Shown here: in pieces, positions 60,251 through 64,000 of the stretch
Layout of the letters: every line of letters starts with the position of its first letter
How positions within the stretch are numbered: the first letter of the stretch is position 1
Assembly (NCBI RefSeq): GCF_022836495.1
Contig: NZ_BQXM01000027.1
Span: forward strand, 1 to 64,000
Length of the DNA: 64,000 bases
Direction of reading: 5' to 3'
Source of the DNA: Desulforhabdus sp. TSK
GTDB taxonomy: Bacteria > Desulfobacterota > Syntrophobacteria > Syntrophobacterales > Syntrophobacteraceae
Translations under genes and position numbers: made by a program
The notes under the pieces: generated by a model
Database searches by the model: none
Told to the model about the DNA's origin: nothing
Seen by the model: the letters and a program-made list of their open reading frames with translations, nothing else

Positions 60251-60450
60251 ACGGTTTCCTTTCTTTCTAAAATGTTTTGAACAATGCCCCGATCAAAGAG
60301 CTTCTTGGGCACAATCGCCCAGGTTCCCGGGAAACAGGTGGAAACGAACTCCTTGGCGGATTCGAAGTTGCGGTGCTCGACGATGCGCATTTTCATGGCA
60401 CTCTCGGAGCTCGACGAAAAGCTGGAAAGATCGAATGCAAGAAAGAGCAT
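60247..60450 (-). CDS. Small hypothetical protein
   Basis: 67 residues with a strong ribosome-binding site (CAGGAGGA, 6 bases before ATG 60450). Contains H-R-N-F-E-S-A-K-E-F-V-S-T-C-F-P-G-T-W and ends in a basic/acidic helix. No family recognised. Stop codon overlaps the start of the next small gene (ATGA). Confidence 0.65.
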   Translation of the reverse strand: MLFLAFDLSSFSSSSESAMKMRIVEHRNFESAKEFVSTCFPGTWAIVPKKLFDRGIVQNILERKETV

Positions 60451-60564
60451 ATTGGTCCTCCTGATTTATGGTTTGCCGGCATCCCGGTATTCCTCCCGCC
60501 ATCGATTTCATCCCCGTAAAGACGGAAATGAAATCGATGGACAGCGAGGGGTTCCTGGCAATGG

Positions 60565-62001
60565 TCAGATCGAGCGGATCTTGCGCTGCTCCATAATCTG
60601 ATCTTCCGGGGTATTGGCCGGGCGGGCGCGTGTCCTGGCCCATTCACGAAGGGACTGGATCTCTTCCCGCATGGTGCGGGAAAGGGGAACGATAGCGCTC
60701 ATGGCCGCATCGAGCCCGTCGAAGAGGGAATCCTTGGCGATCTGCTCGATTTCAGCGCCGGTGAATCCGTCCAGCCGGGCTGCCATGTCCTCCGGGATTG
60801 CGGCTTCATACTTCTCGTTCATGATGCGGATGATTTCACTGCGCTCTTGCATCACCGGCAGGTCCACGAAGAAAACGGCATCGAACCGGCCTGCGCGAAG
60901 CAGTTCGGGCGGAAGCATGCCGACACTGTTCGCGGTGGCCATGATGAGGATCGGAGCCGTGGTTTCCTGCATCCAGGTGAGCAGGTGACCCAGCATGGAA
61001 GCCGTGACGCCGCTGTCCGTCTGCCCGCTCGACTGCGACCCGGCCAGGGATTTTTCGATCTCGTCCACCCACACCACCGCTTCCCCGAAGGCTTCGATGA
61101 TCCCGGTCGCCTGGCGCATACGGCGCTCGGATTCCCCCACGAGCGAATTTTTGAGGGCGCTGATATCCAGCCGGATGAGCGGCCAGCCGAGGATGGAGGC
61201 GGTGGCTTTGCTGGCGAGGCTCTTTCCGGTGCCGGGAATCCCCACGAGCATGACGCCCTTCGGTTTGGGAAGGTGCTCGTTTCCAGGGAGAAATGCTGCA
61301 GCGCGGTTGCGGATGTAGGCTTTGAGGGTGCCGAGTCCCCCTACCCGGCTGATGTCTGCGGGCTCCCAGAACTCCATGAGCCCCGACTTCTTGATCATCT
61401 GGGCTTTCACTTCGGTGATCACACCCTGGTCGAATCGCCCCTTTTTCACGAGGGAAAGGGCGAACGCCGTTTCAGCCTCGAACTCCGTGAGTCCCTTGGC
61501 TGCCCGAGCCGTGTGGGTGTCGGCTTCCACCGGAAGAGCATTCCCCTCGGTATCCTGGAGGGAAACTCCCTTGGCCAGGTCCTGCTGCATGGAGAAAAGC
61601 TCACTTTCGCCGGGAAGCGGCATGGCGACGATATGGAAGAGCTTTTCGATCTCCGGACGGAGCTGGAGCATGGGACAGACCATGACCAGGCAGCAGCCGA
61701 TGGACTTCCATCGCACCACGCCGTTTTGAACGGCCTGGATGACTTCAGGGATCTCCAGGAAGAGGTGGAGGTTGTGGGCCAGGAGGACGCTGTCCTGCTG
61801 CGTGCTCAGCCAGTGGATCGCCTCGACGGGGTCGCGGACCTCATCCAGGAGCTTGCCGTTTTCGGCAGTACGAAAGCCTTGGAGGCAATCCCAGGCGGTG
61901 AAGCTCCAGCCCTCGCAGGGGAGCACCGCTTCGGCGCGGTGGGGCTCCTGGGTCAGCAGGCAAATGGCGGGATATCCCGCACGAAGATAATCCTTGATCA
62001 T
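60565..62001 (-). CDS. Ycf46-like AAA+ ATPase
   Basis: 478 residues. N-terminal alpha/beta domain (1-200) that resembles a degenerate P-loop fold, as in Ycf46 proteins. Canonical AAA+ domain about 215-440: Walker A G-I-P-G-T-G-K-S (254-261), Walker B V-V-W-V-D-E-I-E (309-316), sensor I I-M-A-T-A-N, arginine finger R-A-G-R-F-D, and sensor II region F-T-G-A-E-I-E-Q. It is a classical ring-forming ATPase without a membrane anchor or protease. It is found with DUF1257, DUF2997 and DUF3150-type genes in mobile elements; its role is unknown, possibly remodelling a replication or recombination complex. Confidence 0.88.
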   Translation of the reverse strand: MIKDYLRAGYPAICLLTQEPHRAEAVLPCEGWSFTAWDCLQGFRTAENGKLLDEVRDPVEAIHWLSTQQDSVLLAHNLHLFLEIPEVIQAVQNGVVRWKSIGCCLVMVCPMLQLRPEIEKLFHIVAMPLPGESELFSMQQDLAKGVSLQDTEGNALPVEADTHTARAAKGLTEFEAETAFALSLVKKGRFDQGVITEVKAQMIKKSGLMEFWEPADISRVGGLGTLKAYIRNRAAAFLPGNEHLPKPKGVMLVGIPGTGKSLASKATASILGWPLIRLDISALKNSLVGESERRMRQATGIIEAFGEAVVWVDEIEKSLAGSQSSGQTDSGVTASMLGHLLTWMQETTAPILIMATANSVGMLPPELLRAGRFDAVFFVDLPVMQERSEIIRIMNEKYEAAIPEDMAARLDGFTGAEIEQIAKDSLFDGLDAAMSAIVPLSRTMREEIQSLREWARTRARPANTPEDQIMEQRKIRSI

Positions 62002-62055
62002 GTTTTTTCTCCTTGTGGTTGATTGGGTGCACCGGCCAAAGTCGGGGGCTTCTCC

Positions 62056-62946
62056 TCACGCGGCAAAGGAGTGGGATTCCTGGAGGTGGATCTTTCGTCG
62101 GGGGATGTCGACGAGGGCGAGATTCAACGTATCCTTGACCTTCCCCATTTCGGCGGCGATTTGATGCTTGAGGAAGGGATCTTCCCGGAGGGTCGAGGCG
62201 GAAACGCCGCCCACGATGCGCCGCGCTTCGGAAACAAGACGTTGCAGCTCGTCATCGTCGAAGAGGTTCCTGGCCTCGAAGGAATCCAGGAAGGCCTGCA
62301 TTTTCTCCATCATGGAGCGCTTGAAGACCTTGGGTTTTTCGTTTTCCTGGCTTGTGAGACGATTGACGATGTGGGCAACGTTGTCGGCGAATTCGGCACG
62401 GAGAGCGGCGATGCAAAGCTCCTCCGTCTCCTGCATCATGGCCGCGAACTTGGCCTTTTCCCGTTCGTAGATTTCAGGTGTAAGGATGCTGTGCCGACCC
62501 GGCGTTTGGATGGTGAGGTAGGTCCAGCTGAAGTCGAACTTGGTCCGGATCTGCCCTGGATAATCGGCTTCACTGAAAAGCTTTCCCAGGCTCGATCGCG
62601 CCATTTCCCTTGCTTCTTCGTAACCCTCTTCAAATTCTTGCACTGCCTCGTAGAATGTGGCTCGGTGCAGGTTCAGGATCTCTTCCACCACCCCAATCTG
62701 TTCTTTGGGGACCAAAGTGAGCCCATGGATGGGAAAAGGCAGGGCTTTCTTTTCCAGGTCTTTCCTCGCCCGGCTGATGACGGCCCGGATGGGATGTAGG
62801 GTTTCGGGATTCACGAGATACTTTCGGCCTCGCAGCCAGTCGCTGTCCCCCACCTCCTCCATGACCGAAGGCTCCAGGATCCTGGAACCCTGCCAGCAGG
62901 ACGTGCTCATTTGAACGAGGCAAGCCTCTTGAAAAATGTCTTTCAT
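62056..62946 (-). CDS. DUF3150-like protein
   Basis: 296 residues from ATG 62946 (AGGAGG 7 bases upstream; the longer frame from 63096 overlaps a better gene and is rejected). Largely helical, with charged stretches (E-E-G-Y-E-E-A-R-E-M-A-R-S-S-L-G-K-L-F, then M-M-E-K-M-Q-A-F-L-D-S-F-E-A-R-N-L-F) and no catalytic motif. Length and place next to a Ycf46-like ATPase fit DUF3150, a family of mobile-element operons with unknown function. 4-base overlap with the upstream small gene. Confidence 0.72.
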   Translation of the reverse strand: MKDIFQEACLVQMSTSCWQGSRILEPSVMEEVGDSDWLRGRKYLVNPETLHPIRAVISRARKDLEKKALPFPIHGLTLVPKEQIGVVEEILNLHRATFYEAVQEFEEGYEEAREMARSSLGKLFSEADYPGQIRTKFDFSWTYLTIQTPGRHSILTPEIYEREKAKFAAMMQETEELCIAALRAEFADNVAHIVNRLTSQENEKPKVFKRSMMEKMQAFLDSFEARNLFDDDELQRLVSEARRIVGGVSASTLREDPFLKHQIAAEMGKVKDTLNLALVDIPRRKIHLQESHSFAA

Positions 62947-63227
62947 GGATCGACCTCCTCTCGCATGGCCCTTCCCACGAGCAGCGTGTCTCCCGGGTAA
63001 AGAGCGAAGGCAAGCTGCGCGCCGCTCGCTCCCAGGAACCACAGCCGGGTGACCGATTCGGCCTCTTCCACGGGCGGGCCGTTCAGAACGAACCACTCCC
63101 GGTGGGTGAGGATTTCATGGGCGGACCGTAGCTTCTCGATTTCCGCCGTGAGCTCGGCGATGTGCCGCTGAGCCCACGCCGGCAGGGAAGAGGTATCGTG
63201 GGTGCGTTTTCCCTGTTGGATTTGCAT
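62943..63227 (-). CDS. Small hypothetical protein
   Basis: 94 residues; AGGAGAAACGCG precedes ATG 63227. N-terminal half helical (W-A-Q-R-H-I-A-E-L-T-A-E-I-E-K-L), C-terminal half hydrophobic beta-rich (L-W-F-L-G-A-S-G-A-Q-L-A-F-A-L-Y-P-G-D-T-L-L). No family recognised. Overlaps the DUF3150-like gene by 4 bases. Confidence 0.68.
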   Translation of the reverse strand: MQIQQGKRTHDTSSLPAWAQRHIAELTAEIEKLRSAHEILTHREWFVLNGPPVEEAESVTRLWFLGASGAQLAFALYPGDTLLVGRAMREEVDP

Positions 63228-63338
63228 CGCGTTTCTCCTGTTTGCCAGAAGGACCGGCTCACTAATGAGGCAGAAGGAGCACGAAGAATAGACCCTGGAT
63301 CAGCCTCCAGTTGTGCCTCCGTTGTGAGTTGCTTGTGG

Positions 63339-63785
63339 TCAGAATGGAATGTCCTCGGTGGGGACATAATCGGCGTCGGGGTTGAAGTGCTGCTGGGCCT
63401 GGCGCTGCGCCGAAGCCTGATAGGCTTCAGTTCCCGACCGGTCTTGGCTCTCCTGGGCACCGTTTCCCCCAAGGAGCTCCAGCTGGTTGATGCGGATTTC
63501 CACCGAGGAGCGGTTGTTCCCCGACTGGTCCTGCCAGGAGCGCTGTACGAGCTGCCCCGCAATGCAGACCTTGGAGCCCTTTTTGAGGTATTCCACCGCA
63601 ATTTCCGCTGTCCGCCCGAAGGCTGTGGCGCGGAACCAGTGCGTTCTCTTCTCCATCTCGCCGTTCTGTCCCTTGGCGAACTCGTTCACGGCGATGTTGA
63701 GGTTGGCGATGGCAAGACCCGACTGGGTGTAGCGAATGTCGGGGTCCTGGCCCAGATTTCCCGCGATGGTGACGGAATTGATCAT
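63339..63785 (-). CDS. ssb: Single-stranded DNA-binding protein
   Basis: 148 residues. OB-fold in the first 105 residues with the family start M-I-N-S-V-T-I-A-G-N-L-G-Q-D-P-D-I-R-Y and the conserved W-F-R-A-T-A-F-G-R-T-A-E; a disordered Gln/Gly-rich linker; and a C-terminal tip E-D-I-P-F, which binds partner proteins. It coats single strands during replication or recombination. It heads the visible minus-strand module and is probably a second SSB specific to a mobile element rather than the housekeeping gene; that is inferred from context. Its upstream region (63786-64000) carries no further gene that I can support. Confidence 0.93.
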   Translation of the reverse strand: MINSVTIAGNLGQDPDIRYTQSGLAIANLNIAVNEFAKGQNGEMEKRTHWFRATAFGRTAEIAVEYLKKGSKVCIAGQLVQRSWQDQSGNNRSSVEIRINQLELLGGNGAQESQDRSGTEAYQASAQRQAQQHFNPDADYVPTEDIPF

Positions 63786-64000
63786 GGCTCAAATCCTTTA
63801 TAAGTTGTGTTAACAAAGTGTTGTGAAGATGAGGCCTTGCCTTCCGGAGACTACCCTGCTGCCGATACAAACCTTCCCGACAGCCTGGACGGCAGGTAGT
63901 GCTGCACCCTGCTCCTCTAGCCGCACTCGGGCAAAGTGCCGGGCCAAGACCCGCTTTCACCGCCTGCAGACGGAAATCCTATTTGATGTGAACGAGGACC
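63786..64000. other. Upstream region of the ssb module
   Basis: 215 bases with no supported gene. The promoter of the minus-strand module should lie here. The end of the window carries CTGCAGACGGAAATC, which also occurs as a close copy at about 57564 (GGCAGACGGAAATC) between two genes of the same module; whether that is chance is open. Confidence 0.4.

Noticed and set aside
1-64000. CRISPR arrays, tRNA and rRNA genes
   Set aside because: No regularly spaced repeat array, no cloverleaf-like sequence and no rRNA segment was seen on reading either strand.

Overview
Organism and overall character. The window looks chromosomal, from a GC-rich, Gram-negative, deltaproteobacterium-like anaerobe (Syntrophobacterales/Desulfobacterota type). 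The reasons are the many sigma-54-dependent (NtrC-type) regulators with matching -24/-12 promoters, the eukaryote-like Ser/Thr kinases, the lipoproteins and RND efflux genes, and the general codon style. This is inference; there is no rRNA or tRNA gene in the window to settle it.

Region 1 (about 1-32.5 kb): envelope and metal-stress island under sigma-54 control. It holds three NtrC-pathway sensor kinases, a histidine kinase fragment without an ATPase domain, two NtrC-type regulators, a Zn/Cd/Pb P-type ATPase, a complete CzcCBA-type RND efflux operon with a trailing PII-like gene, and a set of small exported proteins rich in His, Cys, Met or Gly. I read seven sigma-54 promoter matches by eye, all with exactly 10 bases between GG and GC. 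They sit upstream of the small exported proteins, one sensor kinase and the efflux operon. Two of these promoters are preceded by paired dyads of the form TGGATA-N5-TATCCA, which look like enhancer sites of one regulator. The arrangement resembles an enlarged ZraPSR zinc-stress system. Two paralogous transmembrane Ser/Thr kinases with a C-terminal sulfatase-modifying-factor-like domain are embedded here, each followed by a different phosphatase (calcineurin-like; PP2C-like).

Region 2 (33-55.5 kb): defence island. The minus-strand operon 49.4-33.2 kb (type I-like DNA methyltransferase, Fic protein, S-like specificity subunit, NERD + double kinase + P-loop protein, an uncharacterised 563-aa protein, a 1832-aa HerA/FtsK-like ATPase), with a divergent XRE regulator, matches what I remember of the methylation-associated defence system (MADS), here with a Fic gene between methyltransferase and specificity subunit. 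Facing away from it is a tight plus-strand operon: a metallo-beta-lactamase-fold protein, an E2-E1-JAB triple fusion (ubiquitin-like conjugation and deconjugation in one chain), a four-helix membrane protein and a TIR-domain protein. No ubiquitin-like protein and no CD-NTase gene is present. The MBL protein ends in a flexible Ala/Ser tail with C-terminal -RAG and could itself be the conjugation substrate. This is the best candidate here for an undescribed system.

Region 3 (55.5-64 kb): a minus-strand recombination and replication module (SSB, DUF3150-like protein, Ycf46-like AAA ATPase, small proteins, DUF1257/Ycf35-like, DUF2997-like, SMC/RecF-like ATPase, Cas4/AddB-like Fe-S nuclease, Rad52-like annealing protein). 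Many of its genes overlap by 4 bases. Such modules are typical of large plasmids, phages or integrative elements, so regions 2 and 3 may be one acquired element; its ends are not visible.
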